A stretch of 64,000 bases of DNA from Arthrobacter yangruifuii (GTDB lineage: Bacteria > Actinomycetota > Actinomycetes > Actinomycetales > Micrococcaceae): NCBI RefSeq assembly GCF_009192775.1, contig NZ_VTFX01000003.1:62001-126000 (forward strand), read 5' to 3'. Below the pieces are notes generated by a model. That model was given only the letters and a program-made list of their open reading frames with translations, ran no database searches and was not told the DNA's origin. A program made the translations under genes and the position numbers. Every line of letters begins with the position of its first letter. The stretch's first letter is position 1. Shown in pieces: positions 17,161 through 26,287 of the stretch.

Positions 17161-18162
17161 TCAGGCCCCCGCCCGGACCCACGCGGCCAGCCGGTCACTG
17201 AGATCCATCCAGGCAGTGTCCAGATCCTGCGGATGTCCGTCATGCCAGCGGACAATTTCCCGGGCGCCTTGGGAAAACGGGATCACCGCCTGGTACTCCG
17301 GCACGAGGGATTTGATCTTGCTGTTGTCGAAGATGACCGAATGGCTCTTGTCGCCCAGCAGTCCCGGCCCGCGGCCCGGATCGTGGGCGGCAATGGTTTC
17401 GGACGCCACATGCACCAGCTGCGGTTCCGGAACGCCTGCCGCAGCCGCGAGGGAACGGTAGATGGCATCCCACGGGAGGAACTCATCCGACGTGATGGTG
17501 TAACTCTCTCCAAGAGCTGCGGGCCGGCCCAGCAGGCCCACGAAGGCCTTGGCGAAATCCCGGCTGTGCGTGAGTGTCCACAGGGACGTGCCGTCGCCGG
17601 GCACCACCACCGGCAGTCCCGCGCGCATCCGGTGGATGTCCGTCCAGTGTCCGGACAGCGGCACCATGGTCGCGTCGTAGGTGTGGGAGGGCCGCACGAT
17701 GGTGCCCGGGAAGCCCTCCCGGCGGTAGGCCTGCACCAGGATGTCCTCCCCGGCGATCTTGTCCCGGGAGTACTGCCAGAACGGGTTGCGCAGCGGGGTG
17801 GACTCCAGCACGGGAAGCCGTGCCGGCGGCTTCTGATAGGCCGAGGCCGAACTGATGAAGACATACTGCCCGGTCCGGCCGCGGTACAGCTCCACCGCCG
17901 CTGCCACATGCTCGGCTGTGAAGGAGAGAAAATCCGCCACGGCGTCGAAGGTCCGGCCGCCCAGGGCCGCCCGCACGGCACCGGTATCCCGGACATCCGC
18001 GGAGAGGACTTCGACGCCGGCCGGCACCGGACGCAGGGCGGACACCCCGCGGTTCAGCACCGTCACCCGGTGCCCGAGGCTGCAGGCGCGGGCGACGGCG
18101 GCGGCACTGATCACGCCGGTGCCGCCGATGAAAAGCAGATCAAGTGCCGCGGGAGGCGTCAT
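17161..18162 (-). CDS. NAD-dependent epimerase/dehydratase-like protein
   Basis: 333 residues from the ATG at 18160-18162; the much longer open frame upstream overlaps the divergent gene and is rejected. It is an extended SDR: the nucleotide loop is FIGGTGVISAAAV near residues 11-23, followed by VLNRG. The usual YxxxK is WQYSRDKIAGED, and a late HVASETIAAHDPG segment is seen. It resembles the NAD(P)-binding epimerases used in sugar or isoflavone-type metabolism, but no substrate can be assigned. It is divergent from the aldo/keto reductase. Confidence 0.8.
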   Translation of the reverse strand: MTPPAALDLLFIGGTGVISAAAVARACSLGHRVTVLNRGVSALRPVPAGVEVLSADVRDTGAVRAALGGRTFDAVADFLSFTAEHVAAAVELYRGRTGQYVFISSASAYQKPPARLPVLESTPLRNPFWQYSRDKIAGEDILVQAYRREGFPGTIVRPSHTYDATMVPLSGHWTDIHRMRAGLPVVVPGDGTSLWTLTHSRDFAKAFVGLLGRPAALGESYTITSDEFLPWDAIYRSLAAAAGVPEPQLVHVASETIAAHDPGRGPGLLGDKSHSVIFDNSKIKSLVPEYQAVIPFSQGAREIVRWHDGHPQDLDTAWMDLSDRLAAWVRAGA

Positions 18163-18273
18163 GGCGGGTTTCCTTCGGGGTTTCCTTGACTGGAACAAGT
18201 GCGGGGGCTTAGGTGGAGGTGCCCGGCTCGCTGCACCCAGCCTAGATGACGTCACCGCAGGAAAGGCACCGCC

Positions 18274-19119
18274 ATGACAGGAAGTCCCCGCACCGTTGTT
18301 CCGGACCTGACGCTTGGCAACTCCGTGCGGATTCCGCAGCTGGGATTCGGCGTCTTCCAGGTTCCGGCCGGCCGGACGCAGGAAGTGGTGGAGGATGCCC
18401 TGGCCGCCGGATACCGGCACATCGATACCGCCGCCGCGTACGGCAACGAGGCCGGAGTGGGAGCGGCCATCGCGGCATCGGGCATCCCCCGGTCGGAGAT
18501 CTTCGTGACCACCAAGCTGCGCAACGGCGACCAGGGGAGGGCGCGGGCCGCGTTCCTGGACAGTCGGCGAGCGCTGAACCTCGACGTCGTCGACCTGTAC
18601 CTGATCCACTGGCCCGTGCCCTCCCAGGGAATGTTCGTGCAGGCCTGGAAGGAACTCGAGGCCCTGTACCGGGACGGCTACATGCGCGCCATCGGGGTCT
18701 CCAACTTCCTCCCCGATCATCTGGATGCCCTCTACGAGCAGAGCCAGGTGCTGCCTGCCGTGAACCAGATCGAGCTGCATCCCGGCTTCCAGCAGGCGGA
18801 CCTAGCAGCCGACACCGTGTCCCGCGGCATTGCCGTGGAGGCATACAGCCCGCTGGGGCAGGGCAGGGAGCTGGCCGGGTCGCAGGTGGCCGCGCTCGCA
18901 GAGAAGTACGGGGCGACGGCCGCGCAGATTGTCCTGGCCTGGCACCTGGCGTCGGGACGGATCGTCATTCCCAAATCGGCCGACTCGGCACGGATGCGGG
19001 AGAACCTGGCGTCGGCCGGCCTCGACCTCGCGCAGGAGGAACTGGATCTGCTGGACGGGTTGGAGGGCGGCCGCCGGATCGGTGCCGATCCGGCCACTGC
19101 GGACTTCAGCCAGCTCTGA
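18274..19119 (+). CDS. Aldo/keto reductase (2,5-diketogluconate-reductase-like)
   Basis: 281 residues, a standard AKR5-like length. The catalytic tetrad is visible: Asp and Tyr in HIDTAAAYGNE, Lys in VTTKLRN, His in LIHWP. The NADPH-site motifs GVSNF and IPKSADSARMRENLA follow. The start has AGGAAAGG upstream. It reduces small aldehydes or ketones with NADPH; the physiological substrate is unknown. Confidence 0.9.
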   Translation: MTGSPRTVVPDLTLGNSVRIPQLGFGVFQVPAGRTQEVVEDALAAGYRHIDTAAAYGNEAGVGAAIAASGIPRSEIFVTTKLRNGDQGRARAAFLDSRRALNLDVVDLYLIHWPVPSQGMFVQAWKELEALYRDGYMRAIGVSNFLPDHLDALYEQSQVLPAVNQIELHPGFQQADLAADTVSRGIAVEAYSPLGQGRELAGSQVAALAEKYGATAAQIVLAWHLASGRIVIPKSADSARMRENLASAGLDLAQEELDLLDGLEGGRRIGADPATADFSQL

Positions 19120-19278
19120 CCGGGCAGAGAGTGCAGGGAGGAAAATGCGGCCGTCTCCGCAGGCTTCGGATCTCCTGCGCACCGTCGCTGCCGAGCCGCA
19201 GGACTCCCGTCCGCTGACCGTGGGCAGTTGGCACCCCAATCAGTTGTCACCCAGGTACACCTTCGACAGGAGAACGCC

Positions 19279-20151
19279 GTGACTGAGTCATCCCCCCTGA
19301 TTGCCGTTGTGGGCGCCACCGGGCAGCAGGGCGGCGCCGTGTCTGCCGCCCTGCTTGACCGCGGCGCACGGGTCCGTGCCCTGGTCCGGGACCCCCGCTC
19401 CGGCCGGGCCTCAGCGCTCGCGGACCGCGGCGTCGAGCTGGTTCCCGGGGACCTGACGGATGCCGCCAGCCTGGACCGGTTCCTCAAGGGTGCCGACGCC
19501 GCCTATGCGATGACGACCATGACCGGGCCGGACGGCACGGAAGGGGAGACCGCCGCCGGTATCGCCGTAGCGGACGCCGCCCGGCGGGCGGACCTCCGGC
19601 ATCTGGTCTACAGCTCCGTCGGCGGCGCGGAGCGGCATACGGGAATACCGCACTTTGAGAGCAAGCGGCGGGTGGAGGAACATATCCGGGACCTGGGTAT
19701 CCACGCAACCTTCCTGCGGCCGGTGTTCCTGATGGAGAACTTTCTGCATTACGGCGTGGGCGTCGGGGAAGACGGCCTGGTGGTGCGGCTGCCGCTCCCG
19801 GATGCTGTCCCCTTGGAAATGATCGCGGTGCGCGACGTCGGCGGGGCCGCTGCCTCCATCCTGCTCGGCGGCACCGGGGTGGAAGGGTCCGCCATCGAGA
19901 TTGCGGGCGACCGCCGCACCGGCTCACAGATCGCTGCGGCCTTCGGCGAAACAGCGAACCTTCCCGCCCGCTATGACGCCCTGCCGCTGGATACCGTTAT
20001 TCCCGACATGGCCGCCATGTTCCGCTGGTTCGCCGAAACCCCCGCGTACCAGGGCGACTTCGACGCCACCCGCGCCCTGGTGGACGGCATCGGCGGCCCG
20101 CTTGACCTCCCGGCGTGGATCCGGGCGTCGGGCTGGAAGGCGGGCCGGTAG
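19279..20151 (+). CDS. NmrA-like NAD(P)-binding protein
   Basis: 290 residues from a GTG at 19279 with AGGAGA six bases upstream. The N-terminus is the Rossmann motif VVGATGQQGGAVSAALL. The sequence VYSSVGGAERHTGIPHFESKRRVEEHI and a C-terminal pocket match the NmrA/HSCARG family, which act as redox sensors or atypical reductases. Together with the preceding aldo/keto reductase it may form a transcription unit, but the gap is 160 bases. Confidence 0.82.
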   Translation: MTESSPLIAVVGATGQQGGAVSAALLDRGARVRALVRDPRSGRASALADRGVELVPGDLTDAASLDRFLKGADAAYAMTTMTGPDGTEGETAAGIAVADAARRADLRHLVYSSVGGAERHTGIPHFESKRRVEEHIRDLGIHATFLRPVFLMENFLHYGVGVGEDGLVVRLPLPDAVPLEMIAVRDVGGAAASILLGGTGVEGSAIEIAGDRRTGSQIAAAFGETANLPARYDALPLDTVIPDMAAMFRWFAETPAYQGDFDATRALVDGIGGPLDLPAWIRASGWKAGR

Positions 20152-20175
20152 CGGCCGGGCCGGGCCCGCCCCGGG

Positions 20176-20505
20176 TCACCCGCTGCCGCGGGCCGTCCGG
20201 TCACCCAGCGCCTCCCTGCGGCTGTTGTTGGTCCGGCGGGTCACCGCCGACGCCCACACCCAGGTGGCGCGCCGGATCCCGGCATCCTCCCACAGCACCT
20301 GCACCGCCCGGGATGACCAGCTGCAGGCCTCGCCCTTCACCCGTTCCGCCGCACCGGGGAACCGGATCCACGCCCAGACCGGCACCCCGGGCACAGAGGT
20401 GGTGACCGGATGGTTCTCGAAGTCCAGCTCTTCCGGCGTCAGGCTGATGGGCTCGGCACGCCGCGCATAACGGGCCGCCAGCCGCTCAACGGCGTCCTGG
20501 TTCAT
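20176..20505 (-). CDS. Uncharacterised protein behind an SOS box
   Basis: 109 residues (start at 20503-20505). I do not recognise the family. It is rich in Arg and Trp, with a central VPVWAWIRFPGAAERVKGEA stretch, one WSSRAVQVLWEDAG segment and a basic RRTNNSRREALGDR tail. A perfect LexA half-palindrome pair at 20517-20532 lies 12 bases upstream, shared with the divergent SRAP gene. An SOS-inducible DNA-damage role is therefore inferred from promoter context only. Confidence 0.7.
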   Translation of the reverse strand: MNQDAVERLAARYARRAEPISLTPEELDFENHPVTTSVPGVPVWAWIRFPGAAERVKGEACSWSSRAVQVLWEDAGIRRATWVWASAVTRRTNNSRREALGDRTARGSG

Positions 20506-20516
20506 ACTCTTAAAAA

Positions 20517-20532
20517 TAGAACATATGTTCGA
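20517..20532. promoter_or_regulatory. SOS (LexA) box, bidirectional
   Basis: TAGAACATATGTTCGA: the core GAACATATGTTC (20519-20530) is a perfect 12-bp palindrome matching the actinobacterial LexA operator. It sits between the divergent 109-residue gene (start 20505) and the SRAP gene (start 20597), so it probably controls both. Confidence 0.85.
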
Positions 20533-20596
20533 GTATCGGTAACCGGTTCCCGCCGGAAACCGGACGGCGGCCGGTCCATGGTGCACAATGGGTGCC

Positions 20597-21301
20597 ATGT
20601 GCGGACGCTATGTCATGGCAAGGGCGACGTCGGATCTGGTTTCGGCGTTCGCGGTCGAACAGACGGTGGGGCCGGACGTGCTGCCGTCCTGGAACGTCGC
20701 GCCCACCGATGACGTGCGGATTGTCACCGAGCGCTACCACGACGACGCGCCGGTCCGGCGGCTGGCGACGGCGAAATGGGGCCTGGTGCCGGTCTGGGCC
20801 AAGGACCCGAAGATCGGCGCTCGGATGATCAACGCCCGCCGCGAGACTCTCCTGGAGAAACCCGCGTTCCGCAAGGCGGCCGTGAAACGCCGGGCCCTGG
20901 TGCCGGCGGACGGCTACTACGAATGGGAAAAGTCCCCGGACGGAAAAATCCCCACCTATCTGTACTCCGGGACGCAGGATCCGCTGGCCTTCGCCGGCCT
21001 GTACGAATTCTGGCCGGACCCGGCCCTGCCGGAGGACCACGAACACAAATGGCTGCTGAGCGTCACCATCATCACCACGAAGGCCACTGACGCACTCGGG
21101 CACATCCATGACCGCACCCCGCTGATCATTCCGCCGGATCTCTACGCGGACTGGCTGGACCCGCAGCTGACCGACGGAAGCGACGTCGCCCAACTGCTGG
21201 ACGCCGTCCCCGAACCCACGCTCACCCCGCGGGTGGTTTCCCCCGAGGTGAATTCGGTACGCAATGACGGGCCGCAGCTGATCGAGCCTGCGAGCGCCTG
21301 A
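20597..21301 (+). CDS. SRAP domain protein (HMCES/YedK family), SOS-regulated copy
   Basis: 234 residues from ATG 20597 (MCGRY), chosen over an ATG 9 bases earlier because the family needs Cys2 as its first residue after Met removal. Active-site features are present: Cys2, WNVAPT, the DGYYEW glutamate and HDRTPLII histidine. These proteins form a thiazolidine crosslink with abasic sites in single-stranded DNA and shield them. The SOS box at 20517 supports damage induction. A second SRAP paralogue is at 56706. Confidence 0.92.
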   Translation: MCGRYVMARATSDLVSAFAVEQTVGPDVLPSWNVAPTDDVRIVTERYHDDAPVRRLATAKWGLVPVWAKDPKIGARMINARRETLLEKPAFRKAAVKRRALVPADGYYEWEKSPDGKIPTYLYSGTQDPLAFAGLYEFWPDPALPEDHEHKWLLSVTIITTKATDALGHIHDRTPLIIPPDLYADWLDPQLTDGSDVAQLLDAVPEPTLTPRVVSPEVNSVRNDGPQLIEPASA

Positions 21302-21332
21302 TCTGCGCAACCTCTGCCCGCGGGTGCAGCCG

Positions 21333-22304
21333 TTACCAGGCGTAGTCCTCCGGCGCGGTGCGGTGGCCCGGGAAGATTTCGTCCAGCCGGTCCAGGGTCT
21401 TTTGATCCAGGGTGACGTCCAGGGCCAGGAGTGCTTCATCCAGCTGTTCCTGCGTGCGCGGACCCACCAGCGGCGCGGTGACGGCCGGCTGATGCAGCAG
21501 CCAGGCCAGGGCGAGGACCCCCGGCAGGACGTCGAGTTCGGCCGCCAGGTCCTCGTACTGCCGGATCCGGTCCCGATGCTTCTCCAGCAGATCCCGTACC
21601 CTGCCGTCGGCACGCCGCCCGCCGGCGTCTGCTTCCTTCTGCAGGATTCCGCCCAGCAGTCCGCCCTGCAGCGGTGACCACGGGAGCAGGCCCAGCCCGT
21701 ACTGCTGTGCGGCGGGGATCACTTCCAGTTCCACTGACCGGTTGATCAGGTTATAGATGGACTGCTCGCTGACCAGACCGGTGAAGTGGCGGCGGCCGGC
21801 ATTTTCCTGGGCCCGGGCAATGTGCCAGCCGGCGAAGTTGCTGCTGCCGTTGTAAATGATCTTTCCCTGCGCCACGGCCACTTCCATGGCCTGCCAGATC
21901 TCGTCCCAGGGCGTGTTCCGGTCAATGTGGTGGAACTGGTAGAGGTCCACGTAATCGGTCTGCAGCCGTTTCAGGCTCGCATCCAGGGCGCGGCGGATGT
22001 TCAGGGCGGAGAGGAAGGTGTCATTGGGCCGCTCGCTCATGGAACCGTAGAGCTTGGTGGCAAGCACCGTGTCCTCGCGCCGTCCGCCGCCCTTGGCGAA
22101 CCAGCGTCCGATGATCTCCTCCGTCCAGCCCTTGCGGTCCCAGCCGTAGACATTCGCGGTGTCGAAGAAGTTGATGCCGGAATCGCGGGCGGAGTCCATG
22201 ATGGCGTGCGCGTCCGCTTCCTCCGTTTTCGGGCCGAAGTTCATGGTGCCCAGGCACAGCCGGGACACGGACAGGCCGGAACGGCCGAGATGGGTATATT
22301 CCAT
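21333..22304 (-). CDS. Aldo/keto reductase (YajO/potassium-channel-beta-like)
   Basis: 323 residues from the ATG at 22302-22304 (MEYTHLGRSGLSVSRLCLGTMNFG). Asp-Tyr appear in FFDTANVYGWDRKGWTEEIIG, Lys in ATKLYGS and His in YQFHHID, which is the AKR tetrad. The NADPH loop is GPRTQEQLDEAL near the C-terminus. Substrate unknown. It is divergent from the thioesterase gene. Confidence 0.9.
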   Translation of the reverse strand: MEYTHLGRSGLSVSRLCLGTMNFGPKTEEADAHAIMDSARDSGINFFDTANVYGWDRKGWTEEIIGRWFAKGGGRREDTVLATKLYGSMSERPNDTFLSALNIRRALDASLKRLQTDYVDLYQFHHIDRNTPWDEIWQAMEVAVAQGKIIYNGSSNFAGWHIARAQENAGRRHFTGLVSEQSIYNLINRSVELEVIPAAQQYGLGLLPWSPLQGGLLGGILQKEADAGGRRADGRVRDLLEKHRDRIRQYEDLAAELDVLPGVLALAWLLHQPAVTAPLVGPRTQEQLDEALLALDVTLDQKTLDRLDEIFPGHRTAPEDYAW

Positions 22305-22406
22305 TCGACCAGTGTGCCCTGCGTTACGTTTCGGGACCAGCGGTCCGGTGTCGCTGGGGTAGCCTGAGAGCTTCAATTTCCGGCAAGGCAGGGAGAAGCT
22401 AAGCAC

Positions 22407-23192
22407 GTGGCTGAATCGTATTACCGCTCACTGGGCAACGGCGCCTATGAGGCAACTATTCACACCCAGGGGGCCTGGAATCCGCAGGAACAGCACATGG
22501 CACCCATCTCCGGCCTGCTGGCCCACTGCCTCGAGGAGTTCCAGCCGCGCCCCGAACTGCGCATGGCCCGGATCAGCTACGACATCTTCGGGCTGATCCC
22601 CCGCACCGCCTTTGAAGTGAAGACCTCCGTCCTGCGTCCCGGGCGCACCATCGAACTGGTGCAGGCCGAGATGGTGGCAGGAGGCCGCACCGCCGTGCGG
22701 GCCACCGCCTGGCGCCTTGCCCGCGGCTCCACGGCGGAGGTCTCGGCGGTGGAAGAGGACCCGATGCCCGGCCCGGCAGAGGCAGGCACCCACGAGGGCA
22801 TGACGGCCTGGCCCGGAGCCTTTATCGAATCCCTGGAGAAGCGGGCACTGCCCGGGCTGCGTCCGGGCCGCGGCCGGGCCTGGCTGCGCACCCCGCACGA
22901 AATGGTGGAAGGGATGCCGACGTCGGACCTGGTCCGCCTGGTGGGTATGGTCGACACTGCCAACGGCATTTCCACCCGCGTTCCGCCGGGCGGGGACAGC
23001 TACATCTTCCCCAACGTGGACCTGCAGCTGCATCTGCACCGGGATCCCCGCGGGGAGTGGCTGGGACTGGATACCCGGGTCACATTCGGAACGGACGGCA
23101 TCGGCCTGACCTCCGCCGTCCTGCATGACATCCACGGACCGTTCGGGCGCAGCGAGCAGATCCTCACCGTCCGCCCGATCGGCGGAGCGTAG
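22407..23192 (+). CDS. Acyl-CoA thioesterase-like protein (double hotdog)
   Basis: 261 residues from a GTG at 22407. It resembles the TesB-like/thioesterase-superfamily proteins with two hotdog halves: the first includes GAWNPQEQHMAPISGLLAH and the second VDTANGISTRVPPGGDSYIFPNVDLQLHLHRDP. It probably cleaves acyl-CoA thioesters, chain length unknown. It is followed 3 bases later by the lipoate-ligase-like gene. Confidence 0.78.
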   Translation: MAESYYRSLGNGAYEATIHTQGAWNPQEQHMAPISGLLAHCLEEFQPRPELRMARISYDIFGLIPRTAFEVKTSVLRPGRTIELVQAEMVAGGRTAVRATAWRLARGSTAEVSAVEEDPMPGPAEAGTHEGMTAWPGAFIESLEKRALPGLRPGRGRAWLRTPHEMVEGMPTSDLVRLVGMVDTANGISTRVPPGGDSYIFPNVDLQLHLHRDPRGEWLGLDTRVTFGTDGIGLTSAVLHDIHGPFGRSEQILTVRPIGGA

Positions 23193-23195
23193 CCG

Positions 23196-23936
23196 GTGCC
23201 CGCTGCCCTGGAGGTGTTCCGGCAGGACGAGTCCCTCGGAGCCGCCGCGGACCTGGACTTCGCGCTCGCCATGCTCGACGCCGTCCGCCGCGGCGAACTC
23301 GGCCCCTCCCTGCGGATTTACCGGCCCCGCCCCACGGTGGCGCTGGGACAGCGCGACGCGAAGCTGCCCGGGTTCGCCGCAGCGCAGCAGGCCTGCCGGC
23401 GTCACGGATTTGAGCCCCTGGTCCGCAGGGCCGGCGGGCGGGCCGCCGCCTACCACGACGGCTGCCTGATCCTTGACCATGTGGAGCCCGACGCCGGCGC
23501 CCTGGCCGGCTCCCGCCGCCGGTTCGCCGAGTTCGGCGAGGTGCTGGCCGCGGCCTTCCGCAAAACCGGCCTGACCGCCGGCGTCGGCGAGATCCCGGGG
23601 GAGTACTGCCCCGGGGAGTTCACCGTTTACGGTGAGGCGCCCGGCGGGGACCGGATCAAACTGGTGGGCACCGCCCAGCGGGTGGTGGCCGGCGGATGGC
23701 TGTTTTCCTCCGTGCTGGTGGTGGACAACGCCGTACCGCTGCGCGGGGTCCTCACCGACTGCTATGCCGAACTCGGGCTGGACTGGAATCCGGGCACGGC
23801 CGGCGCTGCCCGGGACCTCGTTCCGGGGCTGGACCTGGCGCAGGTGCAGGACGCCGTCCTGGCGGCCTATTCCGGGTATGCGCCGCTTGTCGCCGGGTCT
23901 TTTTCCCGCCTGCGGGCGAGAGTTTTGCAACACTAG
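23196..23936 (+). CDS. Lipoate/biotin protein ligase family protein
   Basis: 246 residues from a GTG. It has the BPL/LplA catalytic fold: RPRPTVALGQRD, the RRAGGRAAAYHDG loop (normally RRxSGGGxVxHD, so one glycine is replaced by Arg) and the catalytic lysine in IKLVGTAQRVVAGG. It would transfer lipoyl or a related acyl group, but with the changed loop the substrate may be octanoyl or something else. It forms a unit with the thioesterase gene. Confidence 0.78.
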   Translation: MPAALEVFRQDESLGAAADLDFALAMLDAVRRGELGPSLRIYRPRPTVALGQRDAKLPGFAAAQQACRRHGFEPLVRRAGGRAAAYHDGCLILDHVEPDAGALAGSRRRFAEFGEVLAAAFRKTGLTAGVGEIPGEYCPGEFTVYGEAPGGDRIKLVGTAQRVVAGGWLFSSVLVVDNAVPLRGVLTDCYAELGLDWNPGTAGAARDLVPGLDLAQVQDAVLAAYSGYAPLVAGSFSRLRARVLQH

Positions 23937-24035
23937 GGCCGCGGTGCTTCGTCCCGGGGATTCCCGAGGATAGTCTGGAGGACGGTCAGCGGGCTTATTC
24001 GAAGCCGCTTTTTCATTCGTAACAAAGGAATTCCA

Positions 24036-24809
24036 TTGGGCTCAGACACCGTTGAAAACACTGCACTGCGGCTGCGTTCGGTCCTTGAGATCCTCGCTGC
24101 AGAGGACCCATCGGCTACCGGCAAGGTCAGCCGGGCGAAGGTACTCGGCACCGTCCTGGAGCGTGTACCGCTTGCGGGACGCGAGGCGGAAACCCTGGCC
24201 AGCGGCACCACCCGCGGCGAGCGCGCCCTGGTAAATGCCACCACCAAGCTCGTCAAGGCCGGCTGGATCCTCAAGGAAGCCCGCTCCGGCTGGAGCATCA
24301 CCCCCGCCGGCCGCCAGGCACTGAAGGACTTCCCGGAGCCGGCACATCTGTCCGCTGCCCTGAACGGCAAGCCGGTCCCTGAAGCGGAATCCCCGGCGGA
24401 GGAAGTAGTGGAAGAGGCGCTGCGCGACGCCGTCGCCGTCCCTGCAGCGCCCGCCGAGCAGCACGGTGCACACCCGGAGACCGATATCCCCGAACCCTCC
24501 TTCCCGCAGCCGGCCTCCGTGGCCCTTGCCGGTGATTTCGGCGCAGCGCTCGGCACCGAGGACTGGGACCCGGCCGGGGCGCAGTTCGCCTTCGACCGCC
24601 ATGACGAGCTGTGGAAGCTCACCGTGGACCTGTCCGAGGGAACGTACCGCTACAAGGTGGCGCTGAACGGTTCCTGGGATGAGAACTACGGGTTCGATGC
24701 GCACCGCGACGGCGGCAACATCGAGATCCGGCATGCCGGCGGTCCGCTGACCTTCCTGTATGACCACGCCACGCATCATGTGGTCACCAAGCCCGAGGTA
24801 AACGCCTAG
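24036..24809 (+). CDS. Winged-helix protein fused to a pullulanase-type X25 domain
   Basis: 257 residues from a TTG with AAAGGA upstream. Residues 1-105 form a winged-helix-like domain (RGERALVNATTKLVKAGWILKEARSGWSITPAGRQAL) as in Mrr N-terminal or transcriptional-regulator modules. A Pro/Ala/Glu linker follows. Residues ~165-255 resemble the X25 module next to GH13 pullulanases (SVALAGDFGAALGTEDWDP; WKLTVDLSEGTYRYKVALNG). No catalytic domain is present. The protein may bind DNA and a polysaccharide or small ligand; this is inference. Its stop shares CTAG with the convergent LMF gene. Confidence 0.72.
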   Translation: MGSDTVENTALRLRSVLEILAAEDPSATGKVSRAKVLGTVLERVPLAGREAETLASGTTRGERALVNATTKLVKAGWILKEARSGWSITPAGRQALKDFPEPAHLSAALNGKPVPEAESPAEEVVEEALRDAVAVPAAPAEQHGAHPETDIPEPSFPQPASVALAGDFGAALGTEDWDPAGAQFAFDRHDELWKLTVDLSEGTYRYKVALNGSWDENYGFDAHRDGGNIEIRHAGGPLTFLYDHATHHVVTKPEVNA

Positions 24810-26248
24810 GACGGGATCCGCCCGGGACCCGGTCCCTCGACCGGGTCCACCAGGATTCCCCGCGGTTCGCGCACCCACCAGACGCGTTCGCGGCGCAGTT
24901 CAGCGGGTGTGGAATAGCGGTACCGGTACACCCGGGCGCGGATCCAACGGGGCGGCCTCCCGCCGAACGGATCCCTGCGCAGCAGGCGCAGGGTCCGGCG
25001 GTCGGCGGCGAGCAGCTTCTGCAGCAGCACCGGAAACCAGGCACCGTAGGAGCCCAGGGCCAGGAACCACATCATCCAGTCCAGCCGCAGGTGATAGGGC
25101 GCGAACTGGCGCGGCATCCGGTGCGGGTTGCCGGGCTTGCCCCGGAATTCGTACTCCTGCCAGCGGGCCTGCGGGCCCGGCGGGTCATTGGTGCCCTCAA
25201 TCACCACCTCGTCCCGGTGCCGGGTAATGCTCCCGAACGCACCGTAGGCGTTGGACAGGTGCCAGCGGTTGAAACTCGCATTCATCAGCTGGTCGCGGCG
25301 GACCAGATTCTTCAGCGGCGCCCAGGCCCAGTACAGCAGCGCCAGGGTAACCCCACCGACAACGACGGCGAACGCGGCCGGCGTGCCTCCCGCGTCCGGT
25401 GCGGCGAACTGTATCTCCGGCAGCACGGCCTGCACGGCCGCATCGCTCACCGCCGCGCACGCCAGCAGGATGGTCAGCACGTTCAGCCAGGCGAAGTTCC
25501 CGGACAGCACCAGCCAGAGCTGGGTCACAATCACCACCGCCGCGGCAATCGAGGCCACCGGCTGCGGGAAGAACAGGAAGAACGGCACCACCAGCTGGGC
25601 AAAGTGGTTGCCCAGCACCTCCACCCGGTGCAGCGGTTTCGGCAGGTGGTGGAAGAACCAGCTGGCCGGGTTCGGCATCGGCTGCGTTTCGTGGTGGTAG
25701 TACAGGGCCGTGAGGTTCCGCCACACCTTGTCGCCGCGCAGCTTGATCAAACCGGCCCCGAATTCCAGCCGGAACACCAGCCAGCGGAAGGCCCAGAGGA
25801 TGGTCACCGGTGCCGCGACGTCGTCGGAGCCCAGGAAGGCAGCCAGGAACCCGGCCTCCAGCAGCAGCGACTCCCACCCGAATCCGTAGAACGTCTGCCC
25901 GATGTTCACCACGGACAGGTACAGCCCCCAGAGAAGCAGGAACGCGGCCATCGGCAGCCACCACGGCCCGGCCTGCGGCACCCCGGCCATCAGGAGGGCG
26001 GCAACGACGGCGCCTACCCAGGTAACGGCGAGCAGGAACCGGTCCGAGTAATGCCAGTGGAAGAGGGTGGGGATGCCCCGGCCCCTGATCCGGGCCAGGA
26101 ACCGCGGTGCCGGGAGCAGTCCGTCCTCACCCAGCAGCGCCGGGAACTGGGCGGCCGCGTTGAGGAACACGACCAGGTATACGGCGGCGATGCCGCGCTG
26201 CAGGACCTGCCGGGCGAATTCATAGCCCTCGGCGCTGAACCACTCCAT
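24806..26248 (-). CDS. Lipase maturation factor family protein
   Basis: 480 residues with about nine hydrophobic segments in the first two thirds and a soluble C-terminal domain. Typical LMF features include FLNAAAQFPALLGEDGLLP, LFHWHYSDRFLLAVTW, FYGFGWESLLLEAGFLAAFLG and the PNPASWFFHHLPKPLHRVEVLGNHFAQLVVPF stretch. The bacterial role is not established. The 99 bases around its start codon (26153-26251) recur at 46718-46816, bracketing the catabolic island. Confidence 0.9.
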   Translation of the reverse strand: MEWFSAEGYEFARQVLQRGIAAVYLVVFLNAAAQFPALLGEDGLLPAPRFLARIRGRGIPTLFHWHYSDRFLLAVTWVGAVVAALLMAGVPQAGPWWLPMAAFLLLWGLYLSVVNIGQTFYGFGWESLLLEAGFLAAFLGSDDVAAPVTILWAFRWLVFRLEFGAGLIKLRGDKVWRNLTALYYHHETQPMPNPASWFFHHLPKPLHRVEVLGNHFAQLVVPFFLFFPQPVASIAAAVVIVTQLWLVLSGNFAWLNVLTILLACAAVSDAAVQAVLPEIQFAAPDAGGTPAAFAVVVGGVTLALLYWAWAPLKNLVRRDQLMNASFNRWHLSNAYGAFGSITRHRDEVVIEGTNDPPGPQARWQEYEFRGKPGNPHRMPRQFAPYHLRLDWMMWFLALGSYGAWFPVLLQKLLAADRRTLRLLRRDPFGGRPPRWIRARVYRYRYSTPAELRRERVWWVREPRGILVDPVEGPGPGRIPS

Positions 26249-26251
26249 GGC
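26153..26251 (-). repeat. Left copy of 99-bp direct repeat (LMF 5' end)
   Basis: This segment is the 5' end of the intact LMF gene and 3 bases upstream. It matches 46718-46816 in the same orientation with 5 mismatches in 99 positions, all within the first 28 plus-strand bases. The two copies are 20,565 bases apart and enclose the whole P450/TRAP island. Confidence 0.9.
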
Positions 26252-26287
26252 ATGTCAGCGTAGTGCCGGAAGCCGGGATTGGGGGAG

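Noticed and set aside
22428-23933. Minus-strand frame of 501 codons opposite the thioesterase and ligase genes
   Set aside because: Shadow of two real genes; its residues show only the biased composition of an antisense frame.
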